Origin: an uncultured Pseudomonadota bacterium
Lineage (GTDB): Bacteria; Myxococcota_A; Bradymonadia; Bradymonadales; Bradymonadaceae
Length of the DNA stretch: 64,000 nt
Reading direction: 5' to 3'
NCBI GenBank assembly: GCA_913057905.1
Contig: CAJXPB010000001.1
Span: forward strand, 1,116,001 to 1,180,000
Shown here one piece after another: positions 54,883 to 63,376 of this stretch (position 1 is the stretch's first letter; each line of letters starts with the position of its first letter). The translations under genes were made by a program, and so were the position numbers. The notes beneath the pieces were generated by a model. That model had not been told where the DNA came from and searched no databases. It saw only the letters and a list, made by a program, of their open reading frames with translations.

Positions 54883-56142
54883 ATGATTCTCAAAAGAACC
54901 ATCGACTCTCACGACGCTGGCTCGCAGATGGCCTATCAAATTCAGGCATGGGAACGCTCGGACATCGGTCGAAATCGACCGGGCAACGAAGATGCCAGCC
55001 TCGCCGACTCTCGACGCGGCCTCTTCGCGGTCGCCGATGGCATGGGCGGCCGATCGGCCGGTGAGGTGGCCAGCCAGATGGTCACCGATCGACTCGGCGA
55101 CACTGCCTCGGACCTCGCCCGCATTGCACGACGTGGCAATCCTCGGGTCGACGAATCTCACCGACGCACCGTCCTCAAACGGCTTCGCGACCACCTCAGG
55201 TCGACGAATGAAGATGTCTTCACGGCCGGCCGCGGCGCCATGGGGACCACTGCAGACATTCTTCTTCTGAGCGATCGGGCGGCATACATCGGACACATCG
55301 GTGACAGCCGGGTGTATCTGGTACGCGACGGGACCATCACGCAGCTGACCCGAGACCATACCTACGCCGAGCAACTCCGCCGCGAGGGAGTCGAACAGAG
55401 CACCGAAAACGCCACGAATTACGACCACATGCTCACTCGCTGCCTCGGGGTGCGCTCACAGATCACGCCGGACACCTTTTTTCTGGAAGTTCATCCGGGG
55501 GATCGGTTCCTTCTGTGCACCGACGGCCTCACACGGCACCTCGACGACGACGAACTGCTCGACATCGTCGAGGAGGCCGACGAGGACCCCGAGGTCGTCG
55601 AACGGATGATCGACCTGGCCAACACCTCCGGAGGCGCCGACAACATTACCGCCGTCTTCGTGACGGTCGAGACGCCGAAGTCCGAGGAGCCCGAAGATGC
55701 ATCCCGGGATACGATTCGTAAGGTCCAGTTTTTGGAAGAGATCGATCTCTTCGCCGATCTCGCGCGCCGCGACATCCTCCGGGTCCTGCAACACGTATAC
55801 AAACAGACCTTCGAGGCCGGCGAAAAGCTGATCGAAGAAGGCAACACGAGCGGTGCCTTGTTCGTGCTGATTCGCGGCAGCGTCGAGGTGCGTCGCGACG
55901 GCCAGCAGGTCGCAGTCCTCGGACCCGGCGAACACGTCGGTGAACTGACCCTCACCTCCAGCGACCCCCGCTCGGCCGATGTCGTCGCCACCGAAGACTC
56001 CGAAGTCCTGGTTCTCCAGCGGCACACATTTTTGGATCTGGTCCGCCACGGCGACACCGACCTGGGGAACGCGCTCCTCTGGAATCTGCTGAAACACAGC
56101 AACAACAGGATCCGCGAGACAACCGAAAGGTTCCTGCTGTAG
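54883..56142 (+). CDS. PP2C phosphatase with C-terminal cyclic-nucleotide-binding domain
   Basis: This is a 419-residue protein. Residues about 18-255 are a PP2C-type Ser/Thr phosphatase with the metal-binding motifs RPGNEDA, VADGMGG, GHIGDSRVYL and GGADNITAV, all complete. Residues about 280-400 form a cyclic-nucleotide-binding domain (FEAGEKLIEEGNTSGALFVLIRG, GPGEHVGELTL, SADVVATEDSEVLVL), although the usual phosphate-binding Arg of cAMP receptors (GELAL..PR) is only partly matched (SDPRSAD). It is probably cytoplasmic and opposes the divergent kinase. The start may be the ATG at 54,883 or one at 54,928; neither has a good ribosome site. Ligand control of a PP2C by a fused CNB domain is plausible. 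Confidence 0.93.
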   Translation: MILKRTIDSHDAGSQMAYQIQAWERSDIGRNRPGNEDASLADSRRGLFAVADGMGGRSAGEVASQMVTDRLGDTASDLARIARRGNPRVDESHRRTVLKRLRDHLRSTNEDVFTAGRGAMGTTADILLLSDRAAYIGHIGDSRVYLVRDGTITQLTRDHTYAEQLRREGVEQSTENATNYDHMLTRCLGVRSQITPDTFFLEVHPGDRFLLCTDGLTRHLDDDELLDIVEEADEDPEVVERMIDLANTSGGADNITAVFVTVETPKSEEPEDASRDTIRKVQFLEEIDLFADLARRDILRVLQHVYKQTFEAGEKLIEEGNTSGALFVLIRGSVEVRRDGQQVAVLGPGEHVGELTLTSSDPRSADVVATEDSEVLVLQRHTFLDLVRHGDTDLGNALLWNLLKHSNNRIRETTERFLL

Positions 56143-56153
56143 ACCTTCATGTT

Positions 56154-56181
56154 GGAACAATCTGGACGGAAAGCTGTCTGG
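56154..56181 (+). promoter_or_regulatory. putative ECF (sigmaE-type) promoter upstream of the ECF sigma gene
   Basis: GGAACAA (56,154-56,160), a 15-base spacer and GTCTGG (from 56,176) match the general ECF promoter layout (GGAAC then GTC). It lies about 65 bases before the ATG of the ECF sigma gene, where autoregulated promoters normally sit. Confidence 0.45.
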
Positions 56182-56246
56182 ATGAATGGAGATCGTGACT
56201 CTTCACGGTCCGAATGTACTGATGATGCCTTCGGGCAGGTGTGGCG

Positions 56247-56843
56247 ATGACATCTCGGCCTGACCGAAAACTGGTCCGACGGTTGAAGCAGCGCGAGGAA
56301 GAGGCCTTTACCGAAATGGTGCGGCGCTATCAGGACCAGGTTATCAGCATCATCCACGGAATCGTCGGCGACCGCGAGGAGGCCCGCGAGGTCGCGCAGG
56401 AGGTATTCATCGCGGTATTCAAGTACATCGACAGCTTTCGCGGTGACGCCAAATTTTCGACCTGGTTGTTTCGGATCGCCAGCAACCGAGCAAAAAATCG
56501 CATCAAATACCTGGCGCGGCGGAATCACCGTCAGCACCAGGGGCTCGACGACACCCGGGAATCCCGGATCGAATCGAATCCGGCCGGCGGCGGTGCCGAC
56601 CCGCGACCCGACGAATCGGCTCAGGGGCGCGAACTCGCCGATCTCGTGCAGGAAGGGCTCGAAGAACTCGCGCCCAAGTACCGCGAGATCATCGTACTCC
56701 GGGACGTCGAGGATCTCAGCTACGCCGACATCGCCGAGACGCTCGACGTCGCCGAGGGGACGGTGAAGAGTCGCCTCTACCGGGCCCGTTCCAAACTCAA
56801 GGACTACATCGATGCGCGCTACGATCTGGAGGACAAGGTATGA
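56247..56843 (+). CDS. RNA polymerase ECF sigma factor (RpoE-like)
   Basis: This 198-residue group 4 sigma factor has region 2 at about 10-80 (AFTEMVRRYQDQVISIIHGIVGDREEAREVAQEVFIAVF) cut here into its usual motifs: core-binding YQDQV, DREEAREVAQEVF, and the -10-recognising FSTWLFRIASNRAKN. After a variable linker, region 4 follows (LPAKY-like LAPKYREIIVLRDVEDLSY, AEGTVKSRLYRARSKL), which binds the -35 element. I use the ATG at 56,247 rather than the GTG at 56,241. It overlaps the anti-sigma gene (ATGA), which fixes a two-gene operon, and a fitting ECF promoter lies upstream. The signal is unknown, but the anti-sigma topology suggests envelope stress. Confidence 0.95.
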   Translation: MTSRPDRKLVRRLKQREEEAFTEMVRRYQDQVISIIHGIVGDREEAREVAQEVFIAVFKYIDSFRGDAKFSTWLFRIASNRAKNRIKYLARRNHRQHQGLDDTRESRIESNPAGGGADPRPDESAQGRELADLVQEGLEELAPKYREIIVLRDVEDLSYADIAETLDVAEGTVKSRLYRARSKLKDYIDARYDLEDKV

Positions 56844-57325
56844 CTGAATCAACGAACTGGCCCGATCCGGAACAACTCCCGGCGACCGGACAACAGGACC
56901 GCGCGGCGCGACGCCAGCTCTTCAGCGCCTACGTCGACGGGGAGTTACCTGGAGATGTCTCGGATGCGCTCGAGCAACGACTCGAAGCAGATCCTGCCTT
57001 CGAGGAGGCCTACCGCTCGTACGAGGCGATGATCACGTCCCTCCGGGATCTCCCCTCCCAGGGGGCCGACGAGGCATTTCTTTCGGACGTTCAAGATTCG
57101 CTTCGACGCCGCTCGGGCGGACAGTTCTTCGGCGCCGGCAGCATTGGCGGCTCGGAGATCTCCTCGTTTACGAGTCAGACGAGGGTCCACGAACTCGCCG
57201 CAGCCGCGATGCTCGCTGTCATGCTGGGGGCGTACCTGAGCTTCGGCCCCAGCACCGGCGACCTGACGACTTCGGATTCCCCGCGCCTCGATGTGCCGCC
57301 CCAGAGCGCCGAGAGACACCAATAG
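56840..57325 (+). CDS. putative membrane anti-sigma factor without zinc motif
   Basis: This is a 161-residue protein translated from an ATG that overlaps the sigma factor stop. The N-terminal part (FSAYVDGELPGDVSDALEQRLEADPAF) is the usual anti-sigma domain that grips an ECF sigma factor. The HxxxCxxC zinc motif of ZAS-type anti-sigma factors is absent; there is no Cys in the protein. One membrane-spanning helix (about residues 118-138, LAAAAMLAVMLGAYLSFG) separates this cytoplasmic part from a very short periplasmic tail of about 20 residues, too short for a sensor domain. How it is released is unclear; regulated proteolysis or a partner protein are possible. Confidence 0.8.
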   Translation: MTESTNWPDPEQLPATGQQDRAARRQLFSAYVDGELPGDVSDALEQRLEADPAFEEAYRSYEAMITSLRDLPSQGADEAFLSDVQDSLRRRSGGQFFGAGSIGGSEISSFTSQTRVHELAAAAMLAVMLGAYLSFGPSTGDLTTSDSPRLDVPPQSAERHQ

Positions 57326-57344
57326 GCAGCACGAATCGGTGGAC

Positions 57345-58916
57345 TCAATCACCGAATTCGGCGAGCGCGGTGACAAAAGCGTCCTGTGCAGGCCGATACC
57401 GCCAGGCTCGACGCTTCGTATCGTTCAGGATGATCGAAAACGCCAAGCGGCGGTCGGAGGCGGTCCGTGCGTAGCCGGACAGAGCCGACACGCCGTTGAG
57501 GGTGCCCGTTTTGGCCCGTACTCGACCCCGAGCGGCTTCACTGTTCATGCGGTCCGAGAGGGTTCCATCCCGTCCCGCGACCGCCAGCGATGAGAGGAAT
57601 TCGGGAGCCGCTGCGTGATCCAGCATAAAGGTCAGCAGACGAACGAACTGTCTCGGCGAAATTTCGTTGCCGTCGTACAGCCCGCTTCCGTTCTTCAGGG
57701 CGAGTTGTGACGCATCGATTCCCACCCTCTCCAGAAACCCGCGAACGGCCTGACGTGACCGCTCCCAGGTCGAGGGCGTCTCGCCGTCGCGGCCGAGCAC
57801 CCTCAGCAATTGCTCTGCCATGAAGTTGTTCGACCACTTGTTCATCGCCTGGACGATGTAGCTCAACGGCTGAGATGCATGGCGAACCAGGACTTCGCCG
57901 CCGTGGTCGTCGGGTTTTTGCCCTCTGCGGACGGCTCCCCCAACGTCGATGCCCACCATCTCCAGGGCCCGCCGAAGAACGGCCCCCGAGAATTCAGGAG
58001 GATTGTCGACGCGCAGACGATCCCGAGCGCCGGAGGCCCGACTCCCGATGGCGCCGTCGATGACGATTCGTGTGCCGCCCTCGTCGGTCGGATCGGAGGA
58101 AAAACGGATACTCTCTCCGGCGGTATCCACGGTCATGGCTCGATTGACGACTTCGAGATGATCGTTCGGGGGTGTGATCTGAACTTCGGGTTTGTTCCCC
58201 GGCGAGGTCGGTGTGACCCGAACGGTCACTGCATTGAAATTCACCGACACGGCGCCGATCGGCGAACGGTAGGAGGCATCCTCGTCTTTCTGGTCGAAGG
58301 CCGGCGGAAGATACGCCCCGTCGAAGGCCGAATCATCGACAACGATCCCGTCGGTGATTTTTCGAACGCCATCGACCTTTAGCTGCGCCGCCCAGTGAAG
58401 AAAGTCCTCCCACAGCAAAAACGCATCCCCCTCGCCGACCAGGTACAGCGGGCCCTCGACCACGCCGTCTTCGCCCACATCTCCGAGGATCCGGGTCGCC
58501 AATGTCTTGTGCGGGCCCAGCATATCGAGTGCAGCCGCTGAGGTGATGAGTTTTACGTTGCTGGCGGGATTGAACGGCTGGCCGGCATTGCGTTCGTAGA
58601 GGACCTGGCCGGTCGCCGTATCGACGACGTACGCCCCAACGCGGGCTTCGGCCCCGATCCGTTGCTCGACGATCCGGTCGAGTCGGGTGCGAAGCGAGGC
58701 GAGTCGTGGCTCGGAGACGACCTTCGTCGGAGGCAGAGTCCGTCGCGGGCCCGCCGGCCCGGAGCTCTCGGATGTCGCATCTTCCAAGCGTTGAATCGTA
58801 CGGAGCCCCTCGCCATCATCGACCTCGCGGGGCGGCTTTTCTGCGACTGCGGGCGTCGCTGTCCCCGCGAATATCGCGACGGCGAGGGCGAGAATGACCT
58901 GACGGTAGAACTCCAT
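57345..58916 (-). CDS. dacB: D-alanyl-D-alanine carboxypeptidase/endopeptidase (PBP4/DacB-type)
   Basis: This 523-residue periplasmic peptidase of the S13 family trims or cleaves peptidoglycan cross-links. A signal peptide ends near Ala25 (TPAVA). The penicillin-binding motifs are SNVK with catalytic Ser119 and Lys122, SNN in KWSNNFMAEQ, and KTG in AKTGTLNGVSALSGY. The large insert between the first two motifs (about 150-350) is as in PBP4. A Pro-rich, charged segment at 27-68 precedes the catalytic domain and is longer than usual. The gene is divergent from the amidotransferase gene and converges on the anti-sigma gene, with 19 bases between the stops. Confidence 0.93.
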   Translation of the reverse strand: MEFYRQVILALAVAIFAGTATPAVAEKPPREVDDGEGLRTIQRLEDATSESSGPAGPRRTLPPTKVVSEPRLASLRTRLDRIVEQRIGAEARVGAYVVDTATGQVLYERNAGQPFNPASNVKLITSAAALDMLGPHKTLATRILGDVGEDGVVEGPLYLVGEGDAFLLWEDFLHWAAQLKVDGVRKITDGIVVDDSAFDGAYLPPAFDQKDEDASYRSPIGAVSVNFNAVTVRVTPTSPGNKPEVQITPPNDHLEVVNRAMTVDTAGESIRFSSDPTDEGGTRIVIDGAIGSRASGARDRLRVDNPPEFSGAVLRRALEMVGIDVGGAVRRGQKPDDHGGEVLVRHASQPLSYIVQAMNKWSNNFMAEQLLRVLGRDGETPSTWERSRQAVRGFLERVGIDASQLALKNGSGLYDGNEISPRQFVRLLTFMLDHAAAPEFLSSLAVAGRDGTLSDRMNSEAARGRVRAKTGTLNGVSALSGYARTASDRRLAFSIILNDTKRRAWRYRPAQDAFVTALAEFGD

Positions 58917-58931
58917 CGGCTTAATCCCTAC

Positions 58932-58959
58932 TTGAACAGTATGTTTTATTCCGTATCAT
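58932..58959 (+). promoter_or_regulatory. putative sigma70-type promoter for the amidotransferase gene
   Basis: TTGAAC (58,932-58,937) and TATCAT (58,954-58,959) are separated by 16 bases in an AT-rich patch of the 84-base divergent gap. The ATG follows about 40 bases downstream. Confidence 0.5.
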
Positions 58960-59000
58960 ACGTGGGTGGCCTGCTGTGACTCCAGCCCCGGGAGCCAACC

Positions 59001-59897
59001 ATGTGCCGATTGTTCGGATTTCGATCGGTCATCAAAAGTCAGATGCACCGAAGTCTGGTCAGCGCCGACAACGCGCTGGTGCGCCAGAGCGAGCAGCATC
59101 CCGACGGGTGGGGCGTCGCCTACTATCAGCACGATGTCCCTCACCTTGTGAAGACGGCGGACACGGCGGTGGCCGACTCGATCTTTCAGCGCGTCTCCGG
59201 GGTGGTCTCGTCGCAAACCGTCGTCGCTCACCTGCGCAAGGCGACCTGCGGCGAGCTCTCGATGATCAATTCCCATCCGTTCCAACACGGGCGCTGGGTC
59301 TTTGCTCACAACGGCAACGTCCCCGACTTCGAGGGGTATCGTGAAGATGTCGAGGCGCTGGTCGCCCCGGCACTCCGAAGCTTTATCTTAGGGGATACCG
59401 ACAGCGAAGTCCTCTTCTATCTCCTGCTGACGAATCTTCAGAAGCGGGCCGATCTGAGCGATTCGGACCCGTCGATGGAGGTTCTGACCGAAGCCGCCCG
59501 CGAGACCGTCGATGCCATTCGAGGACTGACCGGCCGCGACTGTTACGAACCGACCGACAGAGCCGATGACGAGGCGCTGTACCTCTCCTTTTTGCTGACC
59601 GACGGGCGCGCCATGGTCGCCCACCAGGGAGGAAAACCCCTGCATGTCAGTACACACAAGACCCGCTGTCCCGAGCGGGATACGTGCTCGAGCTTCGCGC
59701 CGGTCTGTGAGCAGCCCGCCCAGTCCGGACGCGTCAACCATCTGTTGATCGCCAGCGAACCCCTCAATGGCGAGAATGTCTGGAGGCCGATGAAGCCGGG
59801 CCAGATCGTCGGGGTCGATGCCGAGATGGACCTCTCGATGGTCGCCCGCGAAGGGACGCCGGCTCAACGGGAGAGTACCCTCCGGACGGCCGGCTGA
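59001..59897 (+). CDS. class II glutamine amidotransferase (YafJ/EgtC-like)
   Basis: This 298-residue enzyme uses an N-terminal nucleophile. Cys2, directly after the initiator Met (MCRLFGF), would release ammonia from glutamine once the Met is removed. HPDGWGVAYY, VVAHLRKATCG, NSHPF, FAHNGNVPDF and GDTDSEVLFYLLL are the expected glutamine- and oxyanion-site motifs. The second half has several extra Cys (CPERDTC, PVC). There is no synthetase domain, so the ammonia acceptor is unknown; relatives include YafJ and the ergothioneine protein EgtC. A GGGAG site precedes the ATG. Its stop lies one base from the stop of the convergent globin gene. Confidence 0.93.
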   Translation: MCRLFGFRSVIKSQMHRSLVSADNALVRQSEQHPDGWGVAYYQHDVPHLVKTADTAVADSIFQRVSGVVSSQTVVAHLRKATCGELSMINSHPFQHGRWVFAHNGNVPDFEGYREDVEALVAPALRSFILGDTDSEVLFYLLLTNLQKRADLSDSDPSMEVLTEAARETVDAIRGLTGRDCYEPTDRADDEALYLSFLLTDGRAMVAHQGGKPLHVSTHKTRCPERDTCSSFAPVCEQPAQSGRVNHLLIASEPLNGENVWRPMKPGQIVGVDAEMDLSMVAREGTPAQRESTLRTAG

Positions 59898-59898
59898 C

Positions 59899-60330
59899 TC
59901 AGTCCTCTTCGGATTCTTCTCCTTCCAATATCTCGCGGCGGCGTTCATCGCCCGTGCGTACCACCAGATCTCTGAGCCGGCGCTCCAGGGCGACCCAGGC
60001 TTCGTAGACGTGATCGGGGACATCCCAGTCCCGAAGTGTCTCGACCAGCAACTCGTGGCGACGGTCGAAATGCGCGGGCAAAATCGGCAGGTCTCGATGG
60101 GCACCGCGGATCGGTGTCCCGCTGTAGTCGACATCTTCAGTGCCCAGCCGCGCCCGTACGTATTCGACCTGCATGTCGACCAGATGCTCCAGGTCGTGGT
60201 CGGCAAAAAAGAAGCCGATCATCGCATCGTCGAAGACCTGGCGGTAGAAGTCATGGACGATGGCGCGCAGACGGTCCGGGCCGCCCAGCTCTTCGCTGAG
60301 ATTCCAATCCTGTTCGGGTTGCTCGCTCAT
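59899..60330 (-). CDS. truncated hemoglobin-like globin
   Basis: This 143-residue globin of the 2-over-2 type has FYRQVF near the N-terminus, with Tyr29 at or near the ligand-binding B helix, FFADHDLEHL and the proximal haem ligand, probably His78 in GAHRDLPILPAHFD. The C-terminal tail is very acidic (EGEESEED). It may bind oxygen or nitric oxide. I use the ATG at 60,330; a longer frame from 60,366 would overlap the upstream gene. It is last in a leftward operon, with only four bases between the upstream stop and its start. The extreme acidity fits the rest of the genome. Confidence 0.87.
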   Translation of the reverse strand: MSEQPEQDWNLSEELGGPDRLRAIVHDFYRQVFDDAMIGFFFADHDLEHLVDMQVEYVRARLGTEDVDYSGTPIRGAHRDLPILPAHFDRRHELLVETLRDWDVPDHVYEAWVALERRLRDLVVRTGDERRREILEGEESEED

Positions 60331-60334
60331 GAGA

Positions 60335-62182
60335 TCAGCGGCGGTACAGGGAGAGTCCAACGGCATCGTCTTCGATCGCCCCCAGCAGCGCCTCGGTCGG
60401 CTCCGTTGCGAGGGTCTCGGTCGTCAGCTCGAAATCTCCGATCCAGCCGAAGCTCTCGCCGGCCGGGTCGATCTCGTAGCTTCGGATCCGCACCGGGGCC
60501 TCTCGGTAGGCCTCGCGCAACGCCTTCATGGGCACGCGAATTCTCTGATGCTCCTGCTCCGGGCGCCAACCCGCCAGAAAAACGAATGTCGGCACCCGTC
60601 GAATGGCGGTCTCGTCGGGGCGTCCAAAGGGATCGAACAGCGATGTCGGTCCCATCAGGTGCTGGATTTCAGCGGCGAGCTGGACGAACGCCCGTGATTG
60701 CGGCCAGGCGGGCCAGGCCTGGAATCGCCGCTCCCACACGGCCTTCGCACCTCCGAAAAACCCGTCGTAGGTCGAACGCAGCCGTTGGAGGATCTGACGC
60801 TGGCCGTTGGCGTCGTGCGCGTCGAACTGGGTCTTGAGCCGCTGCACACCCACGCGGACGGCCTGACGGGTTCGGTCCCTGAAATCCTGCCGGTCATCGA
60901 CACGGAACGGCGCCGGCTCGACGGTAAAGGAGCTGATGTCGGCGTCGGCGAGCTCGACTTCGTCTGTATTATCCCACCGCCAGAGTGCGGGGTCCGGTCC
61001 CCCGCCCAGCAGGTCGTCGGTCGACTTCAGACTCTTGCGCATCCCCTCCAGCAGGTCGGTCAACGCATTTCGCTCGCGGGTGCTCCAGGCCAGCAACGGC
61101 TGGCTCCAGGGCAGACTCTCGGGTTCGCACAACTGCAGCACTTCGATGGGAGGGTCGAACACCGAAAGCTCCGGCGGCTCGCGCGTATCGACCGCCCACG
61201 GCAGCGCTCGTTGTTCCTGGCGAAAGAGCCGCTCCCAGGCGGTCGAAAGCTCGGAGAAAGCCGCCCACGAGCCGATGTCTCCGGGGCGGCCCGCGTCGTT
61301 TTGGTGCATCGACTCCGCGAGGACGCGGAGTACCTCTCCGACTACGGCGCCATCGTCCTCGGCAGCGCGCAACTCCCGAGCTGCGTGGCGCAGGAACGAC
61401 TGAGTCGACAGATCGAGACTCTCCCAGCAGAGCTCGACGATCGCCTCGGCCGACGGCACGCCATCGAGGCGGCCGGTGACGCGACGAAGATCTTCGATCA
61501 ATGCGTCGACGAAGGGATTGCCCGCGATGTCGTCCCACCCGGGCCAGATCCGATTGCCACTGCGGGTCAACGCCTCTCGTCCCTCGGCGAGTTTGCCATC
61601 GCTGTTCACGAACAACGACTCCGCCCTTGAGCGCGGCAGCGGCCGCCCCGCACGTTCGGCAAAGGTCCGAGCGATCTGGATCGCGCGCTGGCGGAGCACC
61701 GAAAACCGAGATTCGGCCACGGCGGGGACCTCGGTCATCGAGATCGACTCGACCGAACGGGCGCCGGCGGTCTGATTGTGCAGACTCTTGAGCGTCTCCC
61801 GGTCGCGGATCTGCAGGACGAGCGCGACGCTGAGGTCCGCAACCCCCAGAATCTCGGCGGCGGGCCGCCGGAAGGCGTTGAGGGACTCGGCGTCGTCGAC
61901 CCGCTCGAGCAGGCCTGAATTAAAGACGATCGACGGCGGATCGGTACTCGCGTCGACCTGTGAAACCACACGCCGACCCTCCTCCAGAAGCTCCGATTCC
62001 AATTCCAGCGCTGCCAGCCCGCGCACGAGGCGGTCGGCCCGGCGACGCTGCTGGTCGGCCGCGACACCCTGTTGGGCCATCATCCCGATCAGAGGGGGCA
62101 GGTGCCCCGACAGAAACTCCTGGACCAGTCGTCTCATCCGGACCTCCAGTCCGTCCCCACCCTTGTTCGTCGACGCAGTCAT
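60335..62182 (-). CDS. large protein of unknown function (615 aa)
   Basis: This is a 615-residue soluble, mostly helical protein that I do not recognise. It has no signal peptide, no membrane helix and no Walker motif, so it does not look like the MutS-related KamC that accompanies KamB in clostridia. The start overlaps the stop of the KamB-like gene (ATGA), which indicates translational coupling and a joint function. Trp-rich helical segments recur (ELSTAWERLF, AVWERRFQAWPAWPQ). The C-terminal 100 residues look like a beta-rich domain (VFLAGWRPEQEHQRIRVPM, IRSYEIDPAG). The coupled neighbours (P-loop protein and globin) do not yet suggest a pathway. Confidence 0.72.
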   Translation of the reverse strand: MTASTNKGGDGLEVRMRRLVQEFLSGHLPPLIGMMAQQGVAADQQRRRADRLVRGLAALELESELLEEGRRVVSQVDASTDPPSIVFNSGLLERVDDAESLNAFRRPAAEILGVADLSVALVLQIRDRETLKSLHNQTAGARSVESISMTEVPAVAESRFSVLRQRAIQIARTFAERAGRPLPRSRAESLFVNSDGKLAEGREALTRSGNRIWPGWDDIAGNPFVDALIEDLRRVTGRLDGVPSAEAIVELCWESLDLSTQSFLRHAARELRAAEDDGAVVGEVLRVLAESMHQNDAGRPGDIGSWAAFSELSTAWERLFRQEQRALPWAVDTREPPELSVFDPPIEVLQLCEPESLPWSQPLLAWSTRERNALTDLLEGMRKSLKSTDDLLGGGPDPALWRWDNTDEVELADADISSFTVEPAPFRVDDRQDFRDRTRQAVRVGVQRLKTQFDAHDANGQRQILQRLRSTYDGFFGGAKAVWERRFQAWPAWPQSRAFVQLAAEIQHLMGPTSLFDPFGRPDETAIRRVPTFVFLAGWRPEQEHQRIRVPMKALREAYREAPVRIRSYEIDPAGESFGWIGDFELTTETLATEPTEALLGAIEDDAVGLSLYRR

Positions 62183-63279
62183 GCTCGTTGGCTCCTCTCG
62201 TCATTCAGTGATGCCCCCGACGTCCGTGGCGCACGGGGATCGAATACCACACAATCGCAATGTGCGCTCAGCGCTTCAACCAGTGCGGCTCGAGAGACTC
62301 GTCCGCCGTGGATGCCCGTCGGATTGACCGAGACGCCGAGCAAAGATGTCCCATAGAAAACCGCCGGTTCCCACCGACGTGTCAAACGATGCCACGTCTG
62401 CGGGTCCATGCGAAATACGGTCGGATCTCGCACCAAAAGCCTCGGCCGCTCGACGCCACATTCTGCGTGCAACGCCATCAACGAGTCGACGACCGATTCG
62501 CTGACCAGACCCGGAATGGCCAGTGCAGCGAGACGACCGTCCGACCGGCACAGTCCCTCGAGTCCCCGCAGCGCACTCCCCTCGGAACGGGAGGTTTCGC
62601 CATTCGACCAGCGTGCGAAGACGGCCTCGGCCGCAATCGCCCGCTCGATCAGCTCGCGGTCGTCGGCCTTCGAGGCCTGCGGCAATTGGATGCGCTCGAG
62701 CCAGGGGCGGGTCTTTTCGACGATCGTCTCGACTCGACTGCCGAGAATGGCGCCCGTCGACAGGACCACACCCCCGGCGACCTCTCCAGTGGCGGCCGAC
62801 ATTCTGTCGTACGCGCCGTCGACGAAGACCCGACGCACGCCACAATGCTCCAATCGGTCACACGCTGTCCGCACGTCACCGCGGTGGCGCATACCCGCCA
62901 GCAACACGTCGCCGGCCTGGCGGACCCGGGCGATGACCGTTTCACCGAGCGGGGTCGAAAACCCCAGTGACTCGATGTACTCGAATCGGGCCTCCGAGGC
63001 CTCGAGAGCCCGGTGAGCACTGGCGACCAGCGTCCCGCCGGGCAACCACAGTGTGGGCTTGTCGATGCCCACCAACGCATCGACCGATTCGCCATCGATG
63101 CCGACCGAGACCAGGCCGATCGGCGGCGGGCCGGCCGGCTCGGAGCCGATGAGGGCATTGAGGGTGGTCGTCTTGCCCGAGTTCTTGGCGACGCCGATGA
63201 CCGCCACCCGGTCCGTCTTTGAAAGATCGAGCTTCACGTACTCGTCGTCTGTTTCCGGGATGAGTTGTTCGACCCACAT
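62179..63279 (-). CDS. KamB-like P-loop NTPase
   Basis: This is a 366-residue protein with Walker A GVAKNSGKT (29-37) followed by TLNALIG. The following phrases (VSVGIDGESVDALVGIDKP, GETVIARVRQAGDVLLAG, FVDGAYDRMSA and VLSTGAILG) match, from memory, KamB, the reactivase subunit for the B12-dependent lysine 5,6-aminomutase. No aminomutase gene lies in the window, so the partner here may differ. I place the start at the ATG at 63,279; a start at 63,339 lies within the upstream terminator hairpin. It is the first gene of a three-gene leftward operon and is translationally coupled to the 615-residue gene. Confidence 0.72.
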   Translation of the reverse strand: MWVEQLIPETDDEYVKLDLSKTDRVAVIGVAKNSGKTTTLNALIGSEPAGPPPIGLVSVGIDGESVDALVGIDKPTLWLPGGTLVASAHRALEASEARFEYIESLGFSTPLGETVIARVRQAGDVLLAGMRHRGDVRTACDRLEHCGVRRVFVDGAYDRMSAATGEVAGGVVLSTGAILGSRVETIVEKTRPWLERIQLPQASKADDRELIERAIAAEAVFARWSNGETSRSEGSALRGLEGLCRSDGRLAALAIPGLVSESVVDSLMALHAECGVERPRLLVRDPTVFRMDPQTWHRLTRRWEPAVFYGTSLLGVSVNPTGIHGGRVSRAALVEALSAHCDCVVFDPRAPRTSGASLNDERSQRA

Positions 63280-63319
63280 CGGAGGGTAAGACCGCCGGCG
63301 ACGATTGTCGAACCCGGAC

Positions 63320-63350
63320 AAAAAAACCCCGGGTCGCATAGACCCGGGGT
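63320..63350 (-). terminator. intrinsic terminator of the M42 aminopeptidase gene
   Basis: A 10-bp GC stem (63,326-63,335 with 63,341-63,350) has a five-base loop, and a run of seven A at 63,320-63,326 reads as T on the minus strand. It lies about 27 bases past the peptidase stop. Confidence 0.9.
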
Positions 63351-63376
63351 GTCGATCACGTGTCAGTGCGGCGAGC

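Noticed and set aside
51668-54886. 1072-residue open frame on the plus strand
   Set aside because: It lies antisense to the FHA-sigma54 and PEGA kinase genes, whose conserved motifs are complete. Its translation is Arg/His/Leu-rich with no family motif, as expected of a mirror frame in GC-rich DNA.
60335-62182. KamC (MutS-like) partner of KamB
   Set aside because: No Walker A or MutS ATPase motif is present in the 615-residue protein.
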